In this document: positions 29,601 to 40,423 of the stretch, piece by piece | How positions within the stretch are numbered: position 1 is the first letter of the stretch | Layout of the letters: every line of letters starts with the position of its first letter | NCBI GenBank assembly: GCA_900323505.1 | Contig: OOIN01000021.1 | Span: 496,001-560,000, forward strand | Reading direction: 5' to 3' | Length of the DNA stretch: 64,000 nucleotides | Source: Ustilago trichophora | Taxonomy: Eukaryota > Basidiomycota > Ustilaginomycetes > Ustilaginales > Ustilaginaceae | Program-made: the position numbers and the translations under genes | The notes under the pieces: model-generated | What the model saw: only the letters and a program-made list of their open reading frames with translations | Databases searched by the model: none | Told to the model about the DNA's origin: nothing

Positions 29601-29728
29601 TCACGGAGATAACGCTCGCGAAGGATCTTGAGAACTTTGCCACGAGCAGTTTTGCGGAAGTACTTGTGCTGGGCGGATTCGAGCTCCACGCCAGCGAGAG
29701 GGCGTTTCTGAATACTGATCTCGACCAT
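26651..29728 (-). CDS. dis3: exosome exoribonuclease Dis3/Rrp44
   Basis: 1025 codons, one exon. Dis3 is the catalytic subunit of the RNA exosome, with 3'-5' exonuclease (RNB) and endonuclease (PIN) activities. Domains in order: the CR3 cysteine motif at residues 47-55 (CGSRACERC); the PIN domain from ~93 (LVLDTNAFLHQMDL, with acidic D96 and E126) to NDRNDRAIR; two cold-shock domains; the RNB domain with SIDPPGCQDIDDALH at ~540-555, whose aspartates are the metal ligands; and a C-terminal S1 domain ending KRGKVSMRLVG. The N terminus (KVLKILRERYLRDDIACG) aligns with known Dis3 starts, so the gene is complete. All key acidic residues are present. Length matches the family (~950-1000). Confidence 0.97.
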   Translation of the reverse strand: MVEISIQKRPLAGVELESAQHKYFRKTARGKVLKILRERYLRDDIACGSRACERCHHLHAALQKQAQDGGLQKKIFLDPTGLKNNKVDRNHYLVLDTNAFLHQMDLIENPSFTDVIVLQTVADEVRHRSLPLFNRLKNLIADPDRRFWMFYNDFGRETAVLQNEDESPNDRNDRAIRVAAKWYRTHLMASTGPGSSTKANLDVLLISDDQDNVQRALKDDIRAMSVRDYIEGLDNADQLLDLLSSRAMVSGSGGSEKRAVLYPEHLPQNQVTAGVKSGQLLQGFFNANPYNYLEATVRSGQLTRPILLVGRESMNRAVDGDVVAVQMLPKDQWKAATEEVIDADAALKDDDAEGGDGEGGADDDIEARLAKKEAADAEANARSSRGEPQPTGKVVGIVRRNWRSYVAHVDVNSVNSSALSSLGAQTVFATPVDRKLPRIRIRTRQAKDLMGQKILIALDAWRPTSRYPDGHFVRALGQAESKEAEQESLLLEHDVPYRPFSKAILDCLPVEGDSWVVPPKDMTHRAWRDRVDMRDEIICSIDPPGCQDIDDALHAKQLPNGNIEAGVHIADVSYFVRPDNPMDSEAASRGTTVYLVDKRIDMLPHLLGTNLCSLRPYVERLAFSAVWEMTPDAEIVNVRFHKSVIASKAAFTYEEAQLRKDDSTKSDPITQSIRLLNSLAKKLKQKRMDAGALNLASPEVRIHLDSSESAAPIDVEQKEMRETNSLVEEFMLLANVSVAERIYEVFPMTAVLRRHLPPPRTNFETLQDILLKRRGMELDVSSSGALAASLDKCVDPSDPTFNTLVRIMATRCMLSAEYFCSGSVARDTFGHYGLAAGMYTHFTSPIRRYADVLAHRQLAAAINYEPLHPSLHSKDYVDDVLKVVNKRHRSAQQAGRASVEFYVGLSIAERNAALQPTSTTTSSKKTNKDKLPEVEEAKMRASAYVIRVFRNGLAVFVNQFGLEGLITFKDEVEFDQENYTITIPSAISGLKNEVKVGIFDQCTVEIGVTKDEATKRGKVSMRLVG

Positions 29729-31518
29729 CCTATCGTCCTTCCTGAGTTATCGATCTTCGATGAGGTGCTGGAAGTCACGATGGAGACTGTGGTCGGTATG
29801 AATGGTGAAGGAGTGCCATGAGAAAAAAAGTGTCGTTCGCGGCTTCTTCTTTGGCCAAGTGGAGATTCCGAAAAAATTAAGGGAAGCACTGAGCGCATCG
29901 GCTAAGATATTAGACCCGATCTCGATCCTACCCGATTTCTCTCACTTAATGGTGACAGCCGCATTTGTCGTTGAGACAGCAGCAAACCATGTTGTGACTG
30001 CTAACAATATCCGAAGTGAATGACCAAGGCAGAGGCAGTGGATTTGAGAGTCTTGGCAGCCATGACCTAACGACGACACACAGTTGTTGAGTCTAACGCC
30101 TGATGCCAACCTTGAGCTCGAAGACATGTCGCCACGTAGAGAAAGACCAGAGCATGGCGCAGTTTGGCGTTTCTAGCCGAGGGCGCCGAGAAAAGAGACA
30201 TGGACAAAAACAACGGAGGCGAGGCGTTCTATGACATGACATGTGTTGCTCGCTAGCTCAGTTTGCTTGGCCCCCATCCACGATCTCTTCCAGATTGCGG
30301 GGACCACAACTCGTTCCTCGATGTGTCGCTCTGCAATCAGACCGAGCCCGTCAACGATTCGCTCAACACGATCGCCAAAGCAGAGCGTCGGAAGTGCGAC
30401 ATCCGAGGCTTGTCAATGCCTACATGTCCTGGTCTGGCGTTGTTTTGCGATCATGATATCCGGACCGGTGAGTATGCCACCATCAATCCTGGGGGCAATG
30501 GAACTCCGTTGCATCAGAAATCAAAATACCCCTGTCTTGAGTGTCAACAAGATGACCGGTGCCACACTCTCTTTACTGCAAACGGGATAGCAAATTGGAT
30601 AAACTCTTCTCATCCGTCTCTTGACTTCTGCTCGACGAGTGGTTTGAAGCTACTTCGGAGCAAGTCGCACTTGCAGAGCAAGTATTGCAAATGCCGGTTC
30701 CGCGGATCTTGGCGAGAGCGGTGTCGGGAGAAGAGGGGCGGGAAATGTCTTGAAGATGAAAGCCTCGTGGCATGCTCCGACCGGTACAGAACAGAAGGCG
30801 GGCGTTGGCCACGAGGGCAGAGCCGTGATCCTGTGTCGAGGCTACTCATGGGAGGATGACTGTCTGAACGGCGTCGCCAACACTATATGTCTCAGGTCTG
30901 ATCGGCGATTGCGATCGACAGCCAGCGGCCGGCCGTCAAACCCTGCTTGACTTTTATTAAAAGATGAATCGTGGACGAATCAGATGGAAGCCGCAAGGCG
31001 ACAAGACGGGTACAAGATCGAGGAGCAAGATCGGAGAGCACACTGTCTGGGTAGTATGGGTCCATTGTTGATTCTATTGTGCTCGACACTTATTGGCTTC
31101 AGAATGACACTTCCGCTTGGCCGAATCAGCCTCGAGGCTGTGCAAGCGAGTCTCAGCCCGGGCATAACAGGTGATCTGCTTTGGATCTCAACTTGGGCTC
31201 GATCTTGATCTCAGAGCGACTGTACAAGATCTCGACTCCGATGGCAGTCTCTGGTCCCCTTTGACTCGAGTGGAACGTGAGAAAAGTGAGATGTGATGCT
31301 GCAATGATACAAAGCTGCATCGGGTGTCTTTGTCGGAGCTGGGCCCGCGTGGGATGATTCGGCTGTGCTGAATACCGAGTCGGAAAGAATACGATATCAT
31401 GGTACTCTACTCTGAAGCGGAACGCAGGGACAAGCAAAAGCAAGCGGACCTCAATCACCAAGAGCAGGAGGGGAAGAAGAACATGAGATGGGAAAGGGGC
31501 GGAGCCGTACCCTATAAG

Positions 31519-31551
31519 GTACAGTACAGTACAGGACAGTACAGTACAGTA
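31519..31551. repeat. tandem GTACA / TACAGTAC array
   Basis: Six near-perfect five-base units, interrupted once by AGGACA. It belongs to the same palindromic motif class found throughout the non-coding DNA here. Confidence 0.9.
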
Positions 31552-32766
31552 TGCGATATCGACTGATGAGGCAGAGAGGTCTCAGATGTGAAGCACCCAA
31601 ATCCAATCTCCGCTCAAGCGTGAGTTGGCGTGCATCTAACAGGAGAGTCTTTTGGTTCCAAGACATGCATCTGCCCGCTGCCGAAAAGAGTGACAGAGAG
31701 TCCGAGCGCACATTGGGTGACTACAGAGTAGCCTGGGAAAAGCAGCTTGCAAACAATCGGCTTCCGTGTAAAAAAGCCCCACATCTTCAGCCCCAGCGGT
31801 CGGATATCAGCTTTTAGAGTGATGTTGGAGGTGGGTTGTGAGCACCACCACCACCACCAGCAGCAAATCTTTGTGCGTTGGCGTGTTTGGCTTAGACGGA
31901 AGCAGTGACGCTCTGATTTTTCCCACAGCAGAACCACCTCAAAAAAAAAAAAAACAAAAAAAAAAAACATTTCGAAAGCGGAGGAACGCACTCAACTTCA
32001 ACAAAACGAAACAAATTTGGTGGACGAAGTACGGAGAAAGGACGCATTCAACACAGCCGGCAAGCTGAGACCCTCTTGTCTAACCATCAAATTCCAAATC
32101 GTCCTAACCATTTTCGATTTCTTTGAAATTGAATTGAAACGAGTGGGCGCAAGAGCGCACAAAACAAAAGAGTACTGTACTGTACCCAGAACAAGAAGAT
32201 TTGACACGCAACCCAACGCTGTACGCACGCTTACTTCACGCACGCCTGCTTTTTCTTTTGTCTCTGTTCGAGATTTGCATCCGAGTTAGACCCATCATTC
32301 TGGGAACTCGACTGAAATGCACTTTGCAAGCAAGTAAAGTGAGACGCGGGCTGTTCATCTGTCTCTCTGTCAGTGAGTCCGGATGAAAGGCAATTTGCAG
32401 CATATTGCAGAGTAGTTAGTCGCAGCCGATTCTTGGCTGAATTGGATGACTGGCCTGACAGCCTGTCCTGACAGTGTGTGCGCTGTCCATTCGCGGGAGA
32501 GCGGGTCCAGGGCCCTGTTTGCCTCTTTTCTTTAATTTTTTTTCTTCTTCTTTTTTTCCAACCATCGGCTTGCTCGAGACTGTGTGTGCGTGTGTTGAAT
32601 TTCGTTCGGTCAGTGTCAGTGAAAAAGCGGTCGGCGCTGGAAATTAGTTGCAGGCAAAGCCGCCACTTTGTGACTGTCAAAGTCGACCTTCTTTTTTTGG
32701 GTTGCAAAGTGCCACTTACACACGGACACGGACACAGACACAGACACAGACACACACGCTCTGACA

Positions 32767-32769
32767 TTT

Positions 32770-32804
<35 letters not shown>
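32767..32804. repeat. T10-A28 homopolymer junction
   Basis: Ten T followed directly by about 28 A. Preceded by CA/GACACA repeats. Confidence 0.9.
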
Positions 32805-32805
<1 letters not shown>

Positions 32806-34218
32806 ACGCTCGCACGGCAGGAGCAACTGTGAATGGGCGTTGCGTGCATCTTTTTGCGTCGCTACTTCGGTCTGTCCCTTGTTTCCAGGATTTGGCGCTT
32901 TGTCTCTGGCAGTGGATAAAGCGTGCGTGTGTGTGTAACACTTGCTGGCCGGTGCCTGTTACAGTGCTGCTCACACTTCAAAGCTTTACTTCCGTCGACG
33001 CCGCTGCTAGCTGCCGTTGCTGCTGCTGCTGCTCGTGCTGCCATCTACGCACTCTGCTACGAGCTTCGCTTTTGTGTCCACCTCGTCACTTCATCCCATT
33101 CTCCATCAGGCTTGCCTAGCCAACCATCTCAGCCACCTTTCCATCCTCTAGCACCTTGCATGCATCATCTCGCTGTCGTCCACCTCGCAACTCCCGACCT
33201 TCATACTCGCTGCCGCTGCTGCCTCTTCATCAGCCGCATCGTCGGCCAATTCATCGCTCCACCCTTTCATCTCGTCTGCTCAACTCAAGGCGCAAAACAT
33301 CGAACCTCGGCTTGATCGCTATTCTCGCCGAAGCGTGGCTGCCGTATCTGAACCCACGACGACAACGACGACGAGCACACACACACACACCCGCTCCCAT
33401 CCGGTGTCAGGACATCCTCGCCTTCGCTCCCAACCATCTCTCGTACAACGCCTGGTTGACTCGGTATCTCTCCGACCTCTCGTTAATATCCTCACATCGC
33501 CGACGCAAGCTGCTCTCAATCAGCCAGCTAATCTTGGTCTATTCACATAGCTCGGCCACAACGGCCACACATCATCGCCGCCTTCACCCTCATCTCATCA
33601 TCATCAACATGATGTCGTTGGCCTGAGCATCTCATCTGCCCCTATCTTTTGCTCTGGCTCGGCTCGGACTTTCATCAGTGCTATCCAACAAACCCATCCG
33701 ACGATCCAACTTCATCCTTCTCGGCTACCAGTACCGGTTCATCGCACTGCCGGTTCAGGCCCTGACTGAGGCCCGCCTTTTTCGACGATCTGCATTGCAT
33801 CTTCCACACTAGCTCATTAACACAGTCTGGCCTGCATCCGACTGCGTCATCTGTCCATCGATTCTTCCGTCTTTCATCCGCCAATCATTGCTTGTAGGCC
33901 ACTGGACTGCAGGGTCTTGCGTCACATCGCCCACCCTGTCACCGCCTACGCTCGGTCCGCTTCATCTTGGTTGGCGCCTGTTGCGACTCGTCGATTCTGC
34001 CCTCCCACCCTGTTTTGGTTACAACACACCGCCTTCATATCCACGTCAGCCCTGCCTTGGTGCAGCTTTGTGTGCATTTCATAAACAATCCTTTCGACCA
34101 TCCTGACACCCACCTGGACGCCGGTGCTCAGCAAGCCTATATCTAGCTCTTGTCTTTCACAAACAAGCAACTCCCTTTCTTCTAACTCGTGCCGCTCATT
34201 CCACCACCCCAAATCACG

Positions 34219-37200
34219 ATGAGCACCATCGAAGCTGATCTCAGTCCACCACCCACACCGGGGCCGAGCTCGTTTGCTCCGCGACTCATGCATGCGACCA
34301 AGGTATCTAAACTGCCAGCAAGATCGCTCTCACTTCGCATCCCGGAAGATGGTCAGGCTTTTGGTGGACTTACACAGCCCTCGTTGTCATCGGCACTTCC
34401 GCAGTCGGCTGTATCGCATGCATCGGCGCCTCCTATCACGTTGCAGCTTCCAACCAGTCAAGCTGGGCCAAGCACACTTGCACCGCCACCACAGTCCAGG
34501 TTGGCACGCAAGCGTCCATCACGGCTCAATTTGGCGCCACCTTCCTTGAGCGACGACTCGGGTCTCTCTTCACGATCCATGCCCAACTCGCCCATTGCAT
34601 TGTCCAGATCCAGCTCCAAAACAGAGCATCTCGATAACACGGCTCCACCCCCTTCTGCGATATCTGAAGCAGTCAAGCATCTCTCGAGCACACTCAGAGG
34701 TACCCCACGAAGACGGCCGAGTATGCCTTTCAAGACGGCGGCAGCTCCTGATTCTACCTATCCAGAGCCTCCCAGCGCCGCCAGCTCTCGCAACAGACCT
34801 CCTGAAGCTTTTCGTGATCCCTCGGAACACATTCTCAGCGGCAAGGGAAGCACACTGCAGCATGCACGCAGCGTCTACTCGCACGGACCTGTCGAGGTGC
34901 TTCCAGGCCTGTTCTTGGGTGACGAGCACAACGCACGTGATGATCAGATGCTCTCTGCTCTTGGCATCACCACCATTCTCAATGTCGCAAAGGAGACGAT
35001 ACTCGACTTTCAATCCAACACCAGTCAGTCTTCAGCACTTGCGAACGCATCCCACTCAGCATGGACCAACGCTTCGAATCGCATCGGCAATTCCAATGCC
35101 TCCTCACGATCCAACGTTGCCGGTTCTCGCACTCAGCATGGTGCCGGCTATCTGTCAGACCTAAGTGGACAAGTCCCACCAACGCCCAACACCTACTTTA
35201 CCCCACCAACCACCGCTTCGCTCCCCACTGCGACGGGCCACGGCGAGGCATCCTCTCCACGTGACGCCATCAGCTCTTCCGTCCTACGCAACACATCTTC
35301 GACCCCAAACTTGCTCACACACTTCCTCAACGCCGAGCCCACATCCACGTCTGAAGCTGCCGCTGCTCTACCAAACGCAGCCGCCGAGTCCAACTCAACT
35401 TCCGACCTACGCACACTCACTGCTCAGGACGTTCTCAAGTATCGCTCGCTTCGACGCAACAGCAACTCGTCGTCCGATGACGCCTTTGACACTGCCTCGT
35501 CTCCATCGTCATCTCGCGCCGCAAGCACCTGCACCTCGGCTGCCACTGAACTCACTCCACCGGCGCTCATCAGTTTGAAACCCAGGGAGGATGCCGATGC
35601 ACATGGTAACACCAGCCAGCAGCCCTCGCCCAGCTATGGCTTTGACGATGACTCGCAGCGCTCGCCTTCATCCTGGGTCACACAGGTCGAGCTCCCTTCC
35701 AATGCCACTGCGACAAGAGTGTCTTCCAACGCAGGAAACGGCCGAGCGCGCGAGATCCGCTACGTCAAACTTCCATGGACGCACGATGAGACTGACTTGG
35801 CTTCCGGTCACGGTGGCTTTGCCCAAGGTTGTGCTCTGATTGCAGAGGCGCTTGGCATCGATGCCCGCTATTGGTACGCAGCCAAGATCGCCGAAGACCG
35901 AGATGCTTGTGCTGGTCTCGAGGACGATGCAAGTCTCGAACATGTTCAGACGAGCCAATCACCAGGAAAGATCCTGGTACATTGCCAGTGCGGAGTCAGC
36001 CGCAGTGCTACGCTCGTCATTGCCTTTGTCATGCAAGCAGCAGCCATGAGATATGGTTTCGAATCTGCTCGAACTCTGCTCGGCATGCATGATTGCTACA
36101 ACATGGTCAAGGAAAAGTCTTCGAGCATTTCGCCGAACATTTCGCTCATCTACCAGCTCGTCGAATGGGAGCGCTACCTCTCAAGCGCCGCTGGACGTCT
36201 ACGCGATGTGCTCGGCATGGGCTGCAATGGAAGCGAGGGTGAAGCAGGCGGATATGTCGACGCCAATGGCCAGGCAGGTGTGGCCGGTGCAGGCTGGTCT
36301 ACCGAGACCATGGATGAAGCCATGTGGAGCAAGATGCGATTGGAGGAAGAGGAGAAGGAAGCCGCAGAGGAAGCTAGACGGCGCGAAGAGCGTCTCAATG
36401 AAGCCATGAGGCTAGCAGCGGAAAGGAAAGCCGCGCAAGATCGACTCGAAGGACGCGTGCCCGACATTGCCATCGGAGGTGATGCCTGTGTCGGTTCCCT
36501 CATGCAGCGAAGACGCAAGAAGGCGCCCACCCTGCAGCTTCAGACTGTCGCTGCCCCTCCGGCGACAACAAGCGCTGCACCAGCAGTCAAGCCTTTGCCG
36601 AGTCCTGGACTCAACCGACGACGGCCACCAGCACTGCAGCTCAACGCTGCTGCACAGGCCAGTGCTGGCGGCAAGAATCGTTTGGAGGTCGAAACACCAT
36701 TCCAAACAGCCAGGATGGAAGCATGGACCGGGTACGATCACGATGGCGATGGCGACGTCATGATGACAGAATTAGAACCGCCGCAAACGCCTTTGCGCTC
36801 GTCAGCAGCGGATTCGGATGTTGTCAGTACGCCAACCGCGCGAACAACAGCAGCGAGCTTTGGCCCTGACACCGCATCGACGTTGCGCACACCATCTGCG
36901 TGGAACACTTCGATGGCTACTGCTGGACACTTGCAATGCCAATCTCGACCTTCGTCGACATCGCGTCTACCGCCTCTGCCTTTGAATACGACGGCAGCTG
37001 GACGTGCCAGCATCGACGACGGCATCCCCACCACCTTGCTCTCCCCATCATCGCCCGGCTTGTCACCCGCCATGTCGACCTCCCTCTCACTCGGCTCTCG
37101 ACCCAACAGATTCAGCCTTGGCGGTCCGCCCCTGAGTGGAAGTCTAACAGCCCGACTCGAAGCCGACTTTGACCCATCCTCCCGCAGAGCGAGACCAGAC

Positions 37201-37428
37201 TCGATGCAGAGCACCATGTCATCTTCCTCGTCCTCGACCGCCCTGTTTGGCGTCACTGCTCTGTCGAGAGAAGAGCGAAAGAAGCAGCACCGAAGGACGT
37301 TTTCTTCAGACTGGCCGACGCTGCAGGCCAACCTAGCATCGCAGAAGAGAAAAAGCAAGGCTTTACCCCCGCTACCGTTTGCTAACGATGCTTCGGCGGG
37401 CTACATGCACGATTCCATGAACGTTTAA
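34219..37428 (+). CDS. dual-specificity (MAPK) phosphatase, Msg5/Rok1-like
   Basis: 1069 codons from the ATG at 34219; upstream in frame there is only a GTG. The catalytic loop HCQCGVSRSA is at residues ~588-597 and fits HCX5R with Cys589 and Arg595. The first part of the DSP fold (VEVLPGLFLG, then LGITTILNVA) is at ~225-256, so a ~250-residue Ser/Thr/Asn-rich insertion splits the domain before IRYVKLPW at ~512. After the domain there is a Glu/Arg-rich helix (~703-745) and a disordered tail. Such enzymes dephosphorylate MAP kinases on Thr and Tyr. In Ustilago maydis the phosphatase Rok1 controls mating and virulence MAPKs; this could be its orthologue, but I cannot confirm that here. Confidence 0.88.
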   Translation: MSTIEADLSPPPTPGPSSFAPRLMHATKVSKLPARSLSLRIPEDGQAFGGLTQPSLSSALPQSAVSHASAPPITLQLPTSQAGPSTLAPPPQSRLARKRPSRLNLAPPSLSDDSGLSSRSMPNSPIALSRSSSKTEHLDNTAPPPSAISEAVKHLSSTLRGTPRRRPSMPFKTAAAPDSTYPEPPSAASSRNRPPEAFRDPSEHILSGKGSTLQHARSVYSHGPVEVLPGLFLGDEHNARDDQMLSALGITTILNVAKETILDFQSNTSQSSALANASHSAWTNASNRIGNSNASSRSNVAGSRTQHGAGYLSDLSGQVPPTPNTYFTPPTTASLPTATGHGEASSPRDAISSSVLRNTSSTPNLLTHFLNAEPTSTSEAAAALPNAAAESNSTSDLRTLTAQDVLKYRSLRRNSNSSSDDAFDTASSPSSSRAASTCTSAATELTPPALISLKPREDADAHGNTSQQPSPSYGFDDDSQRSPSSWVTQVELPSNATATRVSSNAGNGRAREIRYVKLPWTHDETDLASGHGGFAQGCALIAEALGIDARYWYAAKIAEDRDACAGLEDDASLEHVQTSQSPGKILVHCQCGVSRSATLVIAFVMQAAAMRYGFESARTLLGMHDCYNMVKEKSSSISPNISLIYQLVEWERYLSSAAGRLRDVLGMGCNGSEGEAGGYVDANGQAGVAGAGWSTETMDEAMWSKMRLEEEEKEAAEEARRREERLNEAMRLAAERKAAQDRLEGRVPDIAIGGDACVGSLMQRRRKKAPTLQLQTVAAPPATTSAAPAVKPLPSPGLNRRRPPALQLNAAAQASAGGKNRLEVETPFQTARMEAWTGYDHDGDGDVMMTELEPPQTPLRSSAADSDVVSTPTARTTAASFGPDTASTLRTPSAWNTSMATAGHLQCQSRPSSTSRLPPLPLNTTAAGRASIDDGIPTTLLSPSSPGLSPAMSTSLSLGSRPNRFSLGGPPLSGSLTARLEADFDPSSRRARPDSMQSTMSSSSSSTALFGVTALSREERKKQHRRTFSSDWPTLQANLASQKRKSKALPPLPFANDASAGYMHDSMNV

Positions 37429-39377
37429 GTTGATTTTTCAATTCGATACATTTGCATTCTTTGTTTTAGAGTATTGGCGTGTTGATGAGATACGGAAGAG
37501 ATTCTCCTTGAGATACAGGGAGATGGTTTGGCTATGGGAGATTTGGATCTGTTGAGGGTAAGCGACGGATGAGTGGGGATGTTTTAGCTAGCAGAGACGG
37601 GCTGCGGAACATCTTCTGACTGCTTTGCCGGTTGGTGTTGGGTCGCATGAAAAGCTTTTTCAAGCAACGATATGCGTGGGGTGAGGGGTACGATTCCGAA
37701 CTTTCCCGGCATCTTTCAACACTGTCATTCTCACATTCTGCTTCAGCTATGCTTGCTATCTAGCAACTTGTTGACATAGAAACGACTTGAATCGCAAAGA
37801 TTGGACGTTGTGGGGACCCCACGATGGGGGAGGGGAAAGCATGAACAGTAAAGGTGAACATTGTTTTTTTGAAATCGCACATGCAATACTGTACGGATGT
37901 TTCCGTTGATGCATTTCCGAAAAAGTGTGCTCTCTCGCACTCTGTTCTGATGTGAGGGCAACGGGTGGGTTTGTGGTATTCGGCATATTTCGCGGTGACA
38001 GCTGAGCTTAGCTTGGCAAAAAAAGAAAAAAAGAAAGAAAAAAAAAATCCCGGGCTTGGAAGAAATGTCTTCCTTCCGGACAAATTCACCAAGACCGGTC
38101 AGAGAAGGATGGTCACGGAGACGGGCAGTTTCGGTCTGACCAAAGGGGGTTCATCGGTCATGTTACCCTCTCATCAACATTTTTCTTATCGCTGGTGTGA
38201 GTGAAGAGGGTAGGGTAGGCAATCTTTGTGCATGGTTCACAACCGATAACTACAGCAGGGTCAAAAGTTCTGAGGCTTTACAGAAACGAGGCTTTGTTGT
38301 GGATCAGACTTGTTGCGGGGGGGAAGAAGAATAAGAAGAAGCAATACTCTCCAAGTGTACTATGATAGCGAGTGTACAGTAAATGGGCGTGGGGGGGTGT
38401 ACTGTACGCCACGCTATCATCGACCAGCATCGGCTCGTCGTCAAGATTTCAGATTCAGGCACATCCAAATCGAAGAAAAAAAGAGGGGCTCACATGACAT
38501 GATGGAACTCATATGATCTTTCTGCAGTGTCCGCAGTTGTATCTCTTTTATGAAGCATAGCCGGAGAGGGGTAAAGCAAAAGCAAGGTCACTTGACGAAA
38601 ACTCTTTGCATTGAACACTTAGATTGTTTGGCCAATTGGAAACGAGTTGGTGATAGGACACTTTGGGGAGGGTATCCAATGAGATACGACAGCTTCGGCT
38701 GGAAGGATGGTTATTGGACGGCCCCAGTATGCACTCTGGAAGGGTGAGTACAGTATGCACAAGCGAGAATGCCAAGAAAACTTTTTCTCTCCTCTCAATT
38801 TTTTTTTTTGTATTCCGCCCAAACGACAACCAAGGTCTCCGTCAACACTACAGAGAGAGAGAGAGGAGAGAGAGAGGGGGGCTAGAATGGCGGTGTACGG
38901 ATTGATTTTTTTTGATTTTTTTTTTCATGCATTTTTGCCTTTGGTCACGAGCTCAAGGGAGAAAAAAAGAATCCGCAACAATGCGACAACGGCGAAGGTC
39001 ACACAGAAGCCGCCTTCCCAATTTCTTGTTTTTTTTTTTTTTTTTTTTTTTTGACACCCCCGACTTGACCGATTTGAACCCTGCGGGATGCCTCGTCCAA
39101 GCACGCCATTTCTGCCTTGTTGTTCTTGCGTACATGATACATACATATACGGACGCAACAGTGAGGATAAAAGATGAGGGCATGACGGCGAGATGGGGTT
39201 GTGTTTGGAGAAAAGATTGTGCTTTTGAAGTGCCCGCTAGAACCGACGGGCGGAGGCGGGTCACCAAAAATACCCTCTCCTTTTTTTTTTCATTTGTGTC
39301 GTACACCTGGTCTTGGCATGAGGAGGATTTTTTTTGGAGAGGATGGGGGGATACAGCTCATGTGTTGGCCAAAAAGG

Positions 39378-39413
<36 letters not shown>

Positions 39414-40423
39414 CTTGGCTCTGCCTGTCAACCACGAACAAACGGACGGACGCGGGGAGATTTTGCACAGAGGAAAATCAAAATCGCCGCTTTGCTTTTT
39501 GAAGCCATGTGCGCGATGCGTTGCTCTTTTGATTTTCGCCACCTCAAGAAATGTGTCAGGCACTGGACGAGACACGCGTCGTCGGTCGGTATTGAGCACG
39601 TCGGCTTTTTATTCGGTTGGCCCGCCGCTTAGAGACTTCTTAGGCTCGATCCCTTGTTAGCCTTTCTTTTTGGTGGGGACTAATTGACTTTGCTTATCGG
39701 AACGGTCAGCCATTCACAGAGAGAGAGGGAGACTGACTTGTGACCTTGCGCTCAATGTCGAGGCCGCGTGGCTTTTTGAATTTTCCCTTATCGACACCTC
39801 GTTCCTCTTTTCATGGCAACTGGTTCTAGCTCCTTGCAACAAAGCTGCATGATCGAAAGAAGTCGTTCTTCGTACACCGCCCGTCTTTGACCGGTGGGGA
39901 TCATGTTTCGATAAGACAATGAAGACAACAGAAGCAAGGGCAAGGTGGGGTTGGAGTCGGTCTGTTCGAATTCTTGTAAGACCTCGGTGGCACGGCGCCA
40001 AAACAAAAAGAGAAATCCGGATTGGTAGCCGCGTTTCTTTGAAGAAAAAAAAAAAAAAAGAAAAAGAAAAGAAAAGGAAGCGCGCACGCAATCACTGTTG
40101 CCACGCCTTGTGCTTCAAAGCCTCGGTTACCTGCACGAGACCAAGAGTGTGTGTGGCATTTTTATTTTTATTTTTATTTTTCCTTCGGTGTCGTCTTCAT
40201 ATCTATGCAGATCCCTGTCCAACCAAGGCCCGCCTCCCTTAAATACATCCCCATTCTATCTCGTCGTCTTGTCGCGAAAAGGTTCCCACACGAACTCTTG
40301 CTTCTTCTCCTCGACCACCTCTGTCCATTGCTCCATCTGCTTCGTTTCTCGCCAGGCAGGCGTTTCCTTTCGCGACTTAGATTTCGTCCCACCTTCCGCA
40401 CAAGGCAGCGCAACTCTTCCATC
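37429..40423. other. 3-kb homopolymer-rich intergenic region
   Basis: No supported gene. It carries long A or T runs at about 39029-39053, 39378-39411 and 40047-40061, (GA)n near 38852-38878, and TACTGTAC-type motifs near 37885, 38373, 38398 and 38746. The last ~290 bp is a pyrimidine-rich leader before the permease ATG. Open frames of 100-200 codons here run through homopolymers and were rejected. Confidence 0.55.

Larger units (their letters stand above)
29729..34218. other. 4.5-kb gene-poor divergent region (dis3 / phosphatase)
   Basis: No coding gene could be supported. 29950-31500 is non-repetitive but lacks convincing frames; the longest (30263-30859) starts only with TTG. 31519-31551 is a GTACA array. 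31940-32810 has A/T homopolymers and simple repeats. From about 32820 to 34218 the sequence is C/T-rich with CA/GAC repeats, like a long 5' leader of the phosphatase gene. No tRNA or other structural RNA was recognised by eye. Confidence 0.5.

Noticed and set aside
30263..30859. 198-codon Cys-containing + frame
   Set aside because: It begins only with TTG, has no recognisable motif or signal peptide, and overlapping frames on both strands are similarly open.
38912..39502. 196-codon + frame in the homopolymer-rich gap
   Set aside because: Its Phe and Lys runs come from T and A homopolymers; no ordered sequence.
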